DNA of 64,000 nucleotides from Vreelandella zhaodongensis. Its GTDB lineage: Bacteria; Pseudomonadota; Gammaproteobacteria; Pseudomonadales; Halomonadaceae. Positions 9,563 through 17,805 of the stretch are shown in pieces. Below the pieces are notes generated by a model, which saw only the letters and a list, made by a program, of their open reading frames with translations, did no database searches and was not told where the DNA came from. Position 1 is the stretch's first letter; the number at the start of each line of letters is the position of its first letter. Position numbers and translations under genes: made by a program. The DNA lies in NCBI RefSeq assembly GCF_013415115.1, contig NZ_JACCDD010000004.1, positions 186,001 to 250,000 on the forward strand, given 5' to 3'.

Positions 9563-9578
9563 CTGTATAGAAAAACAC
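9563..9578. promoter_or_regulatory. LexA-box-like site 2 (imperfect)
   Basis: CTGTATAGAAAAACAC matches CTG-N10-CAG at five of the six key bases (final G is C) and is preceded by TA, as in the extended consensus TACTGTATA. It lies downstream of the TATACT hexamer at 9550-9555, so a bound repressor would flank the probable -10. It is weaker than site 1 on its own, but the pairing and spacing make it credible. Confidence 0.5.
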
Positions 9579-9649
9579 CACAAGACAAAAACACAGCTAT
9601 CTGCTCAATCATACGCCTAGGGAGCGGGCGCTGCATTGGAGAAAATAGA

Positions 9650-10072
9650 ATGACGATGTCGATGCCATTACCCTCACTCGCTGCACATCAAGGACTGTCT
9701 CAAGGGGCGGCTCAATCACCTTCTCAGGTCAGCACTTCAGCGACTCGCCAAGCTTATCCGGCGCCTCGCGTAACGCGACGCAATACTTACGCGTTACGGG
9801 TAAGGGGCGATAGAATGCGTGAATGCAACTTATTCGATGGTGATGTCATCATTATTCGTCGCCACCAGCACGGCAGCCATCAAGAAACGGCTATCGCAAC
9901 CATTAACCAGCGGGAAGTCGCTCTAAAACAGCTTTCGATCAGTCGGCTCGGAGTTCACTTATGGCCTGAAGATACAGCCATCCCAGCTGTCTTCCTGCAT
10001 AATTGTGATATCCAGGTGTTAGGGATGGTAATGGGCGTAGAACATCACGCCAAGCACTCCCAACACCATTGA
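9650..10072 (+). CDS. LexA/UmuD-like S24 domain protein with degenerate catalytic serine
   Basis: This 140-residue protein aligns with the C-terminal half of LexA and UmuD: NTYALRVRGDRMRECNLFDGDVIII (from about 45) corresponds to LexA's LRVHGMSMKDIGILDGDLL, and EVALKQL (about 89-95) to EVTVKRL. The catalytic Ser of the G-x-S-M motif is Arg55, while the general-base Lys93 is kept. There is no recognisable Ala-Gly cleavage site and no winged-helix DNA-binding domain. The first 44 residues are low-complexity (Gln/Ser/Ala). It therefore should neither self-cleave nor bind DNA, but could dimerise like UmuD. Two LexA-like boxes precede it, suggesting SOS induction. The start ATG has a GGAG site. 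The function is unknown. yigZ follows 27 bp later. Confidence 0.8.
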   Translation: MTMSMPLPSLAAHQGLSQGAAQSPSQVSTSATRQAYPAPRVTRRNTYALRVRGDRMRECNLFDGDVIIIRRHQHGSHQETAIATINQREVALKQLSISRLGVHLWPEDTAIPAVFLHNCDIQVLGMVMGVEHHAKHSQHH

Positions 10073-10099
10073 TCCACGATTCTTTCAGGGGAGCATCGA

Positions 10100-10717
10100 T
10101 TGCGTTACCGAGTCCCAGACCTAGCGCCCAACGTATGGCACGCTACGACGATCGAGATTGAAAAAAGCCAGTTCATTACCTGGATATGTCACGCTCCTAG
10201 CAATACCGCCTTTGATGCGTTGTTACAGGCGGCAAAGACGACGCACCCTGGCGCAAGCCATCACTGTAGTGCGTTTATTGCGGGGCCTCCTGGGGAGCAA
10301 ACACACATTGGCTTTTCCGATGACGGTGAGCCGGGCGGCACGGCAGGCAGACCCATGTTCCAAGCCCTGCAGGGTAGCCATACAGGTGAAATTGGCTGTG
10401 TCGTCATTCGCTACTTTGGCGGCACAAAATTAGGCACTGGCGGCCTGGCCCGCGCCTATGCTCAAGCAGTCAATACAGGGCTTGAGACACTGCCACGCCG
10501 AGAAGTCGTCGAGCGAGACAACTATCAACTAAGCATTAGCTTTGCCCATGAAGCCATGGCACGGGCATGGTGCGACGAACAGCAAATCCCTATTCATCAA
10601 GTCGATTACAGCGGCAATGGGGTGTGCTTAACCATCGGCTGGCCACGAGACGTTGCGCTAGATCTTACTGCGCTCGAAAACCGCCTAAAAATGACACTCG
10701 ACATTCAGAAGGCCTAA
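10100..10717 (+). CDS. yigZ: YigZ/IMPACT family protein
   Basis: This family has an N-terminal UPF0029 domain and a C-terminal domain resembling EF-G domain IV; eukaryotic IMPACT modulates Gcn2, while the bacterial role is unsettled. The 205-residue protein shows the family motifs FSDDGEPGGTAGRPM (about 73-87) and IRYFGGTKLGTGGLARAY (about 102-119). The start is a TTG at 10100, supported by the purine-rich AGGGGAG eight bases upstream; no nearby ATG fits. It lies 27 bp after the S24-like gene on the same strand, so it may share the SOS-controlled promoter. It is convergent with oadB. Confidence 0.9.
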   Translation: MRYRVPDLAPNVWHATTIEIEKSQFITWICHAPSNTAFDALLQAAKTTHPGASHHCSAFIAGPPGEQTHIGFSDDGEPGGTAGRPMFQALQGSHTGEIGCVVIRYFGGTKLGTGGLARAYAQAVNTGLETLPRREVVERDNYQLSISFAHEAMARAWCDEQQIPIHQVDYSGNGVCLTIGWPRDVALDLTALENRLKMTLDIQKA

Positions 10718-10756
10718 CCGCCGCTGTTACATAGTCAGGCCGAAAAAACTCACATA

Positions 10757-10801
10757 ACAAAAACGCGACTTAAGCGAGCATTTGCTCGAATAAGCCGCGT
10801 T
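10757..10801 (-). terminator. Intrinsic terminator of the oad operon
   Basis: On the minus strand a long hairpin (about 10762-10801) with AACGCG/CGCGTT outer arms and GAGCA/TGCTC inner arms is followed by TTTTTGTT. It lies 36 bp beyond the oadB stop. On the plus strand it sits after yigZ but lacks a U-tract in that direction. Confidence 0.8.
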
Positions 10802-10836
10802 AACGGACTATGCGTATATTCATACGCTGGGTGAGT

Positions 10837-12159
10837 TTAGCTTAGGTACTTAATCATCACCCCTGCGGCGACCGCTGAGCCGATGACACCGGCCACATTG
10901 GGGCCCATCGCATGCATCAGCAGGAAGTTATGCGGGTTCGACTCCAAACCAACCTTATTGGCTACCCTTGCTGCCATCGGCACCGCTGAGACGCCGGCAG
11001 CACCGATCAATGGGTTGATTGGCATTTTACTCATCACGTTCATCAACTTCGCCATAAGAATACCTGCCGCCGTGCCAATAGCGAAGGCCACCATGCCCAG
11101 CGCCATGATGCCCAGTGTCTCCATTGCCAAGAAAGCATCAGCCATCAAACGCGAGCCTACCGCCAAGCCCAAAACAATAGTGACGATGTTAATCAGAGCG
11201 TTCTGAGCCGTGTCGGTCAGGCGCTCAACAACGCCACACTCGCGCATTAAATTACCGAAGCAGAACATACCTAACAGCGGAGCAGCATCAGGCAAGAAGA
11301 GCGCCACCAGCATCAACAGGGCCAGCGGGAAGATGATCTTCTCAAGCTTCGACACTGGACGCAGTTGCGTCATGGCGATTTCGCGCTCTTTCTTGGTGGT
11401 CAGCAACCTCATAATCGGTGGCTGAATCATCGGCACCAGCGCCATATAAGCATAAGCGGCCACCGCGATAGCACCCAACAACTCTGGCGCTAACATGCTT
11501 GAGACGTAAATCGACGTTGGGCCGTCGGCGCCACCGATAATACCAATTGCCGCTGCTTGCTCGATGGAGAAATCCATCCAACCCATAGCCGACATGCCGA
11601 CTGCACCAAAGACAGTGGCAAAAATACCAAACTGCGCCGCAGCGCCTAAAAACAGCGTACGCGGATTAGCAAGTAGTGGGCCAAAATCGGTCATCGCGCC
11701 TACACCCATAAAGATGATCAGCGGCGCAATCCCAGAGGCAATAGCGATGTTATAGAAGGTGTAAAGCATGCCATCGCCATAACCAACGTTCATAGCAACA
11801 TCTCTGGCAGCGCGCAGTTGATCTGGTGCGGCGGCATCATCAGCAATCGTCTTTAATGACTCTCGCCATGCTTCTGCGCCACTCAATGGATCAAGCGTTG
11901 CACCCAGCGCGGATGCTATCTGATGCAAAACCGCTGGCTGCGCTACGTCAATGGCGTGATCAAGAGCGGAGATAGCCAACCCTGCCTCAGGAATGTTGGC
12001 AAGAATACCGCCAAACCCGATTGGTACCAGCAGGAGCGGTTCAAACTTCTTATAGATAGCCAAGTAGAGCAACCCAAGCCCTACCAGGACCATAACCGCC
12101 TGACCAAGCTCAAGGTTATAAAGCCCCGAGCCCTCCCATAAGGTGATTAATTTATCCAT
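10837..12159 (-). CDS. oadB: Oxaloacetate decarboxylase beta subunit (Na+ pump)
   Basis: OadB is the membrane subunit that decarboxylates carboxybiotin and exports Na+ across the inner membrane. The 440 residues form many hydrophobic helices. The conserved [15 protein letters not shown] segment carries the essential Asp (Asp212 here, Asp203 in Klebsiella numbering), with [18 protein letters not shown] and the C-terminal [23 protein letters not shown] also typical. The gene follows oadA by 12 bp in the order G-A-B. In a halophile the complex could couple C4-acid metabolism to the sodium gradient. A terminator lies just beyond. Confidence 0.95.
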   Translation of the reverse strand: MDKLITLWEGSGLYNLELGQAVMVLVGLGLLYLAIYKKFEPLLLVPIGFGGILANIPEAGLAISALDHAIDVAQPAVLHQIASALGATLDPLSGAEAWRESLKTIADDAAAPDQLRAARDVAMNVGYGDGMLYTFYNIAIASGIAPLIIFMGVGAMTDFGPLLANPRTLFLGAAAQFGIFATVFGAVGMSAMGWMDFSIEQAAAIGIIGGADGPTSIYVSSMLAPELLGAIAVAAYAYMALVPMIQPPIMRLLTTKKEREIAMTQLRPVSKLEKIIFPLALLMLVALFLPDAAPLLGMFCFGNLMRECGVVERLTDTAQNALINIVTIVLGLAVGSRLMADAFLAMETLGIMALGMVAFAIGTAAGILMAKLMNVMSKMPINPLIGAAGVSAVPMAARVANKVGLESNPHNFLLMHAMGPNVAGVIGSAVAAGVMIKYLS

Positions 12160-12171
12160 TGCCGAATGCCC

Positions 12172-13977
12172 TTAAAGCTCGATCAGCGAGTCGCCAACAG
12201 CAACGCTGTCGCCCTCACTGACGTTAACTTTCGATACGGTACCGGCGCAGCTGGCACGCACTTCGGTTTCCATTTTCATGGCTTCCAAAATAATCACCAC
12301 ATCGCCTTCCGCCACTTTGTCACCTGGGCGCACGTTAACCTTGAAAATGTTACCTGCGAGCGGCGCATCGATGCTTTCTCCACTTGCCACAGGCGCGGCC
12401 TCTTTAGAAGGCGCAGCGACTTGTTCTTGGACATCCCCTATTTCGCCACCTTCAGACACTTCTACAACAAACGCTTTGCCGTTGAGCTTAACGGTGTACG
12501 TTTCAGGGCCGCTGCTGGCCACAGGCGCTTTGCTTTCGGCTTTTGCCGGTAGGTTAGCGCTTTTTGCCTCAGCCACCTGAGGCACTGGCTCGAAGGCATC
12601 AGGATTATCACGATTTTTCAGGAACTTGAGACCTATCTGCGGAAACAGTGCGTAGGTTAACACGTCATCTATTTCGCGCTCGCCGTCCGCAATACGAATA
12701 CCATCGGCACTGGCCTTCTCTTTAAGCTCACTCGCCAGCCTGTCCATTTCTGGCGACAGGTTATCTGCAGGGCGGCAGGTGATCGGCTCACCGCCTTCCA
12801 ATACGCGTTTTTGCAGCTCTGCATTAAACGGCGCAGGCGCGGAGCCGTATTCACCTTTTAATAGCGCTTGGACTTCTTTGGAAATGGACTTGTAGCGCTC
12901 CCCCATCATGACGTTCATCACTGCCTGGGTGCCGACAATTTGAGAGGTCGGTGTTACCAAAGGAATAAAGCCAAGGTCTTCACGAACGCGAGGGATTTCA
13001 TTCAACACGTCGTCGAGTTTATCGCCAGCGCCCTGCTCTTTTAGCTGACCTTCCATATTGGTGAGCATGCCGCCTGGCACCTGAGCGATCAGAATGCGCG
13101 AGTCAATACCCCGTAGCGAGCCTTCGAACGCGGCATACTTTTTACGCACTTCACGGAAATAGCTGGCGATATCTTCCAGCAGCTCTAAATCCAGCCCTGT
13201 ATCGCGATCAGTATCTTTCAACATAGCCACCACAGACTCGGTAGGACTATGGCCGTAAGTCATGGACATGGAAGAAATAGCCGTATCGACGTTATCAACA
13301 CCTGCTTCTACCGCCTTCAGAATGGTGGATGTCGACAGACCCGTCGTTGCGTGGCAATGCAGGTGGACGGGAATCGACAGCTCTTTTTTCAACCGTGTCA
13401 CAAGGTCATACGCGATATAGGGGGTTAAAAGCCCAGCCATATCCTTGATAGCCAGGGAATCTGCGCCCATTGCGGCAATGGTTTTCGCAAGATCGACCCA
13501 GCTATCCAGGGTATGTACCGGGCTGACCGTATAAGAAATAGTGCCTTGTGCATGACCGCCCACGTTGCGAACCGCTTTGATCGCGCGCTCCAAGTTACGC
13601 GGGTCGTTCATGGCATCAAAAACACGAAATACATCAACGCCGTTCGTTTTTGCACGCTCAACAAACTTATCTACCACGTCATCAGCGTAATGACGGTAGC
13701 CTAATAAGTTCTGGCCGCGCAGCAGCATCGCTTGCGGAGTATTCGGCATGGCCTCTTTCAATGCCTGAATACGCTCCCATGGATCTTCCCCCAAATAGCG
13801 GATACAAGAATCAAACGTCGCGCCACCCCAGGTCTCTAATGACCAATAGCCGACTTTGTCTAACTTTTCAGCAATGGGCAGCATGTCATCAAGGCGCATA
13901 CGGGTGGCAAACAGCGACTGGTGGGCATCGCGGAGAACAACATCTGTGATTCCCAGAGGACGTTTTGTTTCATTCAT
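12172..13977 (-). CDS. oadA: Oxaloacetate decarboxylase alpha subunit (biotin carboxyltransferase)
   Basis: OadA transfers the carboxyl group of oxaloacetate to biotin, yielding pyruvate. From the ATG at 13977 (601 aa) it starts [20 protein letters not shown], a DRE-TIM-like carboxyltransferase barrel with metal-site residues in [10 protein letters not shown] and [12 protein letters not shown] conserved PYC_OADA domain follows, then an Ala/Pro/Glu-rich linker (about 475-530). A biotinyl domain ends the protein, with the biotin Lys at about 568 in EAMKMET. A TTG two codons upstream is possible but unneeded. It lies between oadG and oadB, cytoplasmic and peripheral to the membrane subunits. Confidence 0.96.
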   Translation of the reverse strand: MNETKRPLGITDVVLRDAHQSLFATRMRLDDMLPIAEKLDKVGYWSLETWGGATFDSCIRYLGEDPWERIQALKEAMPNTPQAMLLRGQNLLGYRHYADDVVDKFVERAKTNGVDVFRVFDAMNDPRNLERAIKAVRNVGGHAQGTISYTVSPVHTLDSWVDLAKTIAAMGADSLAIKDMAGLLTPYIAYDLVTRLKKELSIPVHLHCHATTGLSTSTILKAVEAGVDNVDTAISSMSMTYGHSPTESVVAMLKDTDRDTGLDLELLEDIASYFREVRKKYAAFEGSLRGIDSRILIAQVPGGMLTNMEGQLKEQGAGDKLDDVLNEIPRVREDLGFIPLVTPTSQIVGTQAVMNVMMGERYKSISKEVQALLKGEYGSAPAPFNAELQKRVLEGGEPITCRPADNLSPEMDRLASELKEKASADGIRIADGEREIDDVLTYALFPQIGLKFLKNRDNPDAFEPVPQVAEAKSANLPAKAESKAPVASSGPETYTVKLNGKAFVVEVSEGGEIGDVQEQVAAPSKEAAPVASGESIDAPLAGNIFKVNVRPGDKVAEGDVVIILEAMKMETEVRASCAGTVSKVNVSEGDSVAVGDSLIEL

Positions 13978-14070
13978 GATCAAGGCTCACACTATTAGCG
14001 TTATGAATTTGTAGTAAATTTAACAAAAAAATTATCAATGGAGCGGTAGGATAGCTACAAAAAAAGGGTC

Positions 14071-14349
14071 TTATTTACGCCGTGAAGAACGATAACGATG
14101 CACTGCAGCACTGATGACTGCCATTACCTCTTCGCTCTGGTCATTCTGTGCGGAGGATTTCGCGCTTTTTCCGCCGCTCGGCACAGCCGGTGGAACGGGC
14201 TGAAAACGGCCAATAAGCTTTGACATTAGCGTGACGCTAATTACCAAAACCGTAAGAAAAACAAAAACAAACCCCATACCCAGCCCCATGAGAGCAAGCC
14301 CTTCATGGAGCAACTCAGCATCTTGCATACCGCATTCTCCTTGTTTCAA
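14071..14349 (-). CDS. oadG: Oxaloacetate decarboxylase gamma subunit
   Basis: OadG is the small membrane subunit that assembles OadA with OadB; in characterised enzymes its C-terminus binds Zn2+ and speeds carboxyl transfer. The 92-residue protein has one N-terminal transmembrane helix (about 14-38, EGLALMGLGMGFVFVFLTVLVISV), a MSKLIGRF continuation, a Pro-rich hinge and a polar C-terminal tail containing AVISAAVHRYRSSRRK. The helix, hinge and AVISAAVxxYR tail are family hallmarks. It is first in the operon, 93 bp before oadA, and divergent from dusC. Confidence 0.92.
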   Translation of the reverse strand: MKQGECGMQDAELLHEGLALMGLGMGFVFVFLTVLVISVTLMSKLIGRFQPVPPAVPSGGKSAKSSAQNDQSEEVMAVISAAVHRYRSSRRK

Positions 14350-14369
14350 ATGCTTATCGGCACACTAAC

Positions 14370-14400
14370 AGCCTCTAAAGGCGCTTGGCGCAGTGAGGCT
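14370..14400. promoter_or_regulatory. Inverted repeat in the oadG/dusC divergent promoter region
   Basis: AGCCTC (14370-14375) and GAGGCT (14395-14400) form a 6-bp inverted repeat with a 19-base spacer in the 106-bp region between divergent oadG and dusC. It may be an operator or chance; no regulator gene is adjacent. Confidence 0.25.
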
Positions 14401-14455
14401 AATGCACTAACCTGCCACATCCAGGATAGATTGCAATCGCGCCATAGTGGAAGTC

Positions 14456-15457
14456 ATGGTTGTTAATTTACTACATAAAGGCAAGATAGGCCTAGCGCCT
14501 ATGGAAGGCGTCATCGACAGCCTCACGCGTGACATACTGACCCGGCAAGCAGGATTTGATTGGTCGGTGACAGAGTTCGTCAGGGTGGTGGATGCACGCC
14601 TCCCCCCTCGCGTGTTTTACAAACACTGCCCAGAGCTTACTGCGCGCCCTGTCGCCACCCCCAGCGGCGTCCCTGTGCATCTGCAGCTTCTGGGCTCAGA
14701 CCCAGCAACACTCGCCAGCAACGCACGCCAAGCACTGTCATTAGGCGCTATTAGCATAGACCTTAACTTTGGCTGCCCCGCCAAACTCGTTAATCGCCAT
14801 GATGGTGGCGCATCGCTACTACGCCAGCCAGATCGCGTTTTTAACGCCGTTCGGGCGGTGGCAGACGCATTGGGCGGCGAAATTCCTGTCACTGCTAAAA
14901 TTCGCCTCGGCTTTTCAGATCGCCGCCTAGCCGTGACCTGCGCGCAGGCTACTGAAGCTGGCGGCGCAGCACAACTGGTTGTGCACGGCCGGACACGGGA
15001 TGAAGGCTACCGACCACCTGCACACTGGGAATGGATCGGCAAAGTTCGCCATCAAGTATCCATACCTGTCGTCGCGAATGGTGATATATGGACGCTTGAG
15101 GACTACTGGAAAGCGCGCACCCTATCTGGGTGTCAAGATGTCATGCTTGGGCGTAGCGCGCTGTCAGACCCCTGGCTTGCCCCTCGCATACGACACTGGC
15201 AACTCACCGGCGAACGACTACCTGACACCACATGGGAAATGCGGGCTAACGTACTAAAGGAGTACGCTTCTCTCCAACGCCAGAAACTCCCCGACCGCGT
15301 CGTGGTATCACTTGTTAAGCAGTGGCTAGCACAAATGCGCCAAGGCAATACCGAGGCCAACGGATACTTTCATCACTTAAAACGCATGACCGATCTCAAC
15401 ACACTTTTGAACGCCCTAACACCCAACACTCCCTTACGGATCCCAGAGCCAGCATAA
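14456..15457 (+). CDS. dusC: tRNA-dihydrouridine(16) synthase DusC
   Basis: DusC is an FMN- and NADPH-dependent enzyme that reduces uridine 16 in the D-loop of tRNA. The protein (333 aa from the ATG at 14456) carries IGLAPMEGVIDSLTRDIL at the N-terminus, the FGCPAKLVNRHDGG segment with the catalytic Cys, the phosphate-binding VHGRTRDEGY, VVANGDI, and VMLGRSALSDPWL. The EFVRVVD sequence and short C-terminal helical domain favour DusC over DusA or DusB. A GTG at 14447 would add three residues. No neighbour shares its function. Confidence 0.9.
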   Translation: MVVNLLHKGKIGLAPMEGVIDSLTRDILTRQAGFDWSVTEFVRVVDARLPPRVFYKHCPELTARPVATPSGVPVHLQLLGSDPATLASNARQALSLGAISIDLNFGCPAKLVNRHDGGASLLRQPDRVFNAVRAVADALGGEIPVTAKIRLGFSDRRLAVTCAQATEAGGAAQLVVHGRTRDEGYRPPAHWEWIGKVRHQVSIPVVANGDIWTLEDYWKARTLSGCQDVMLGRSALSDPWLAPRIRHWQLTGERLPDTTWEMRANVLKEYASLQRQKLPDRVVVSLVKQWLAQMRQGNTEANGYFHHLKRMTDLNTLLNALTPNTPLRIPEPA

Positions 15458-15476
15458 AACGCAGTTTATGCTGGCC
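15447..15476. repeat. Perfect 11-bp inverted repeat at the dusC 3' end
   Basis: GCCAGCATAAA and TTTATGCTGGC flank a six-base loop and overlap the dusC stop. It is not followed by Ts on the plus strand (As follow), so it is a transcript-end stem or attenuating structure, not a classical terminator. Confidence 0.6.
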
Positions 15477-15513
15477 AAAAAAAAAGCGCCCTTCCGCAGT
15501 TGCGGGGGCGCTT
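15477..15513 (-). terminator. Intrinsic terminator after the tRNA cluster
   Basis: On the minus strand a GC-rich hairpin (AAGCGCCC arm, inner CCGCAACTGCGG) is followed by nine Ts. It ends transcription from csrA and the tRNA genes and faces dusC. Confidence 0.8.
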
Positions 15514-15565
15514 GACACGATCACAAGACCAAAGCGCGAGCCACATTGGTCTGGCTAGAAAGCAG

Positions 15566-15595
15566 AAAACCCGCTCTAATATTAGAGCGGGTTTT
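15566..15595. terminator. Bidirectional-looking hairpin just downstream of tRNA-Arg
   Basis: A near-perfect palindrome with AAAACCCGCTCTAA and TTAGAGCGGGTTTT arms. On the minus strand the stem lies directly after the first tRNA-Arg and ends in TTTT, so it is probably the primary tRNA-operon terminator, backed by the one at 15477-15513. Confidence 0.75.
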
Positions 15596-15602
15596 AATAA
15601 TC

Positions 15603-15679
15603 TGGCGCGCCCGGGAGGATTCGAACCTCCGACCCCCTGATTCGTAGTCAGGTACTCTATCCAGCTGAGCTACGGGCGC
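15603..15679 (-). tRNA. tRNA-Arg (anticodon ACG), copy 1
   Basis: A 77-nt tRNA with acceptor stem GCGCCCG/CGGGCGC, encoded CCA, D-arm AGCTCAGCTGGATAGAGT, anticodon stem-loop CTGACTACGAATCAG (anticodon ACG, read as ICG for CGU/CGC/CGA) and T-arm GGAGGTTCGAATCCTCC. It is identical to the copy at 15747-15823. Confidence 0.97.
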
Positions 15680-15746
15680 TAAACAGTCATACTAAGTGCT
15701 TAAATCTTAATAAACATTGTAACATCAATTACTTCTAATTAAAAGA

Positions 15747-15823
15747 TGGCGCGCCCGGGAGGATTCGAACCTCCGACCCCCTGATTCGTAGTCAGGTACT
15801 CTATCCAGCTGAGCTACGGGCGC
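15747..15823 (-). tRNA. tRNA-Arg (anticodon ACG), copy 2
   Basis: A 77-nt tRNA identical over its whole length to the copy at 15603-15679, separated from it by 67 bp of AT-rich spacer. The pair looks like a tandem duplication within the csrA-tRNA transcription unit. Confidence 0.97.
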
Positions 15824-15855
15824 TTATCCAAATTACTGATGCTACTTAATGCAGT

Positions 15856-15948
15856 TGGCGGAGAGAGAGGGATTCGAACCCTCGATAGGGCTATAAACCC
15901 TATACTCCCTTAGCAGGGGAGCGCCTTCAGCCACTCGGCCACCTCTCC
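15856..15948 (-). tRNA. tRNA-Ser (anticodon GCT)
   Basis: A 93-nt class II tRNA with acceptor stem GGAGAGG, anticodon loop CTGCTAA (GCT, reads AGC/AGU), a long variable arm (TATAGGG/CCCTATA) and an encoded CCA. It sits between csrA and the two tRNA-Arg genes, the order also known from pseudomonads. Confidence 0.97.
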
Positions 15949-16074
15949 TCAACAGCACGGCGCGAATGTTACCGATTATGATGGCTGGTGTCCAGCCCTG
16001 TGCCGATTTTTTTCGCGCCGACCTGCTCTCTTACCGCTCAAGCGCCCTTTAATAGGCGCAATATAGGCGTCCAA

Positions 16075-16263
16075 CTATTCAGATTCACTTTCGCTATTAC
16101 GTTCACGCTGGATACGCTGGTAAATCTCTTCACGGTGAACTGCAACGTCTTTCGGCGCATTAACGCCGATACGCACTTGATTACCTTTCACACCTAACAC
16201 CGTGACGGTGATTTCATCACCGATCATCAGCGTTTCGCCAACACGGCGGGTTAAGATGAGCAT
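16075..16263 (-). CDS. csrA: Carbon storage regulator CsrA/RsmA
   Basis: CsrA is a small dimeric RNA-binding protein that represses or stabilises mRNAs by binding GGA motifs near ribosome sites. From the ATG at 16263 (AAGGAG ribosome site) it has 62 residues starting [15 protein letters not shown]. The RNA-contact residues Leu4, Arg6 and Arg44 (VAVHREEIY) are present; the tail is acidic (NSESESE). In-frame sequence upstream of this ATG is not part of the gene. It sits between lysC and tRNA-Ser as in Pseudomonas. Its probable antagonist RNA is at 26074-26237. Confidence 0.97.
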   Translation of the reverse strand: MLILTRRVGETLMIGDEITVTVLGVKGNQVRIGVNAPKDVAVHREEIYQRIQRERNSESESE

Positions 16264-16455
16264 GGCTGATCTCCTTCTCAGACGTTTAGTACAACGGGAT
16301 GTGTCCGCTAGAAGCGACACCAGGCTATTATGCGGTACGGTGTCGCCGTCACCAATGGCTCAAGCCCCTATGACACCTTAACCTCCCGTTGAAAGAAAGC
16401 TCACCACCACAAGGCAGCAAGTACCCTTCAGCGTAGAAGGTTTAGCGTGCAATTG

Positions 16456-17706
16456 TTATTCAGATTCGATATCAGACTTATCCAAACCGAATGCTTTGTG
16501 TAAGGCGTTTACTGCGAGCTCCATATGCTTTTCATCAATAACGACGGAAATTTTAATTTCCGACGTGGAAACCATACGGATATTGACGTTCTCATCGGCC
16601 AAAACACGGAACATTTTCGAGGCAACACCTGCATGAGATCGCATACCAACACCTACTAGCGATACTTTGGCAATATTATCATCGCCACGCAGCTCACCAC
16701 CGCCTAGATCCGGAATTACCGTCTCTTCAAGCAACTTCTTAGTCGCTTTGTAATCACCTTTGGCAACGGTAAAGGTGAAGTCGGTGTAATCACCGGCAGG
16801 CGCCACGTTTTGTACAATCATATCGACTTCGATATTGGCGTCTGCAATCGGACCAAGAATACGCGATGCCACACCAGGTACATCAGGCGTGTTCAATAGA
16901 GTCAACTTGGCTTCGTTTTTCGTAAACGCGATACCGGAGATTAACGGTTCTTCCATAGAGTCCTCGTCTTGGTCTGCTTCTGCAACAATTAGGGTACCGG
17001 GGCCTTCTTCAAAGCTCGACAGCACACGAAGTGGTACGTTGTATTTACCAGCAAATTCGACGGCGCGAATCTGTAACACTTTGGAGCCTAGACTTGCGAG
17101 CTCGAGCATTTCTTCCACGGTAATGCTCTCAAGACGCTGAGCCTTGGAACACACGCGGGGATCCGTGGTGTAGACACCATCAACATCGGTATAAATTTGA
17201 CACTCATCAGCCCCAAGCGCAGCAGCAAGTGCAACGCCTGTTGTATCTGAACCACCACGCCCAAGCGTCGTAATATTGCCGTCTTCATCAACGCCCTGAA
17301 AGCCAGCCACGACAACCACTTTGCCTTCATCAAGATCAGATTTCAGGTCATCGGTTTCAATGCGCTGAATACGCGCTTTGGTGTAAGCGCTATCGGTATG
17401 AATACCAACCTGAGCACCGGTATGAGACGTAGCAGAAACACCAATTTGTTGAAGCGCCATCGCTAACAATGAAATAGTGACTTGCTCGCCTGTTGAGAGC
17501 AGCATATCCATTTCACGCGGTGCGGGTTCATCATTTAATGCATTTGCCATATCGGTCAGGCGGTTAGTTTCTCCGCTCATCGCTGAGACCACCACCACTA
17601 CTTGGTGGCCTTGGTCGCGAAAGCCTTTAACCTTTTCCGCCACGGCCTTGATACGGTCGACAGAGCCCACCGAGGTGCCGCCGAACTTCTGTACGTATAA
17701 TGCCAT
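16456..17706 (-). CDS. lysC: Aspartate kinase
   Basis: Aspartokinase phosphorylates aspartate, the first step towards lysine, threonine, methionine and diaminopimelate (and towards ectoine in halophiles). The 416-residue protein starts MALYVQKFGGTSVGSVDRI. The kinase domain shows VVVVVSAMSGETNRL, GRGGSDTTGVALA and TDVDGVYTTDPR, followed by two C-terminal ACT domains (about 265-410) for lysine/threonine feedback. It lies 99 bp after alaS. No lysine riboswitch is visible upstream, the gap being filled by the alaS terminator. Confidence 0.95.
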   Translation of the reverse strand: MALYVQKFGGTSVGSVDRIKAVAEKVKGFRDQGHQVVVVVSAMSGETNRLTDMANALNDEPAPREMDMLLSTGEQVTISLLAMALQQIGVSATSHTGAQVGIHTDSAYTKARIQRIETDDLKSDLDEGKVVVVAGFQGVDEDGNITTLGRGGSDTTGVALAAALGADECQIYTDVDGVYTTDPRVCSKAQRLESITVEEMLELASLGSKVLQIRAVEFAGKYNVPLRVLSSFEEGPGTLIVAEADQDEDSMEEPLISGIAFTKNEAKLTLLNTPDVPGVASRILGPIADANIEVDMIVQNVAPAGDYTDFTFTVAKGDYKATKKLLEETVIPDLGGGELRGDDNIAKVSLVGVGMRSHAGVASKMFRVLADENVNIRMVSTSEIKISVVIDEKHMELAVNALHKAFGLDKSDIESE

Positions 17707-17766
17707 ATGCCGTTTTTTCCTATAGGTTCGGGAATGGAGGGTGCATGTTATTATTACTATTTAACA

Positions 17767-17803
17767 AAAGGCCGGTAGCACAGATAGTGCCACCGGCCTT
17801 TGT
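17767..17803 (-). terminator. Terminator after alaS
   Basis: AAGGCCGGT...ACCGGCCTT hairpin followed on the minus strand by TTTTGTT, directly after the alaS stop. It also sits in the lysC leader, so lysC must have its own promoter or depend on readthrough. Confidence 0.8.
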
Positions 17804-17805
17804 AT

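Noticed and set aside
15447..15476. Hairpin at the dusC end as an intrinsic terminator
   Set aside because: The perfect stem is followed by As on the plus strand and by no T-run on the minus strand, so it is listed only as an inverted repeat.
17707..17805. Possible lysine riboswitch upstream of lysC
   Set aside because: The 99-bp gap is mostly the alaS terminator hairpin; it is too short and lacks the five-helix lysine aptamer layout.
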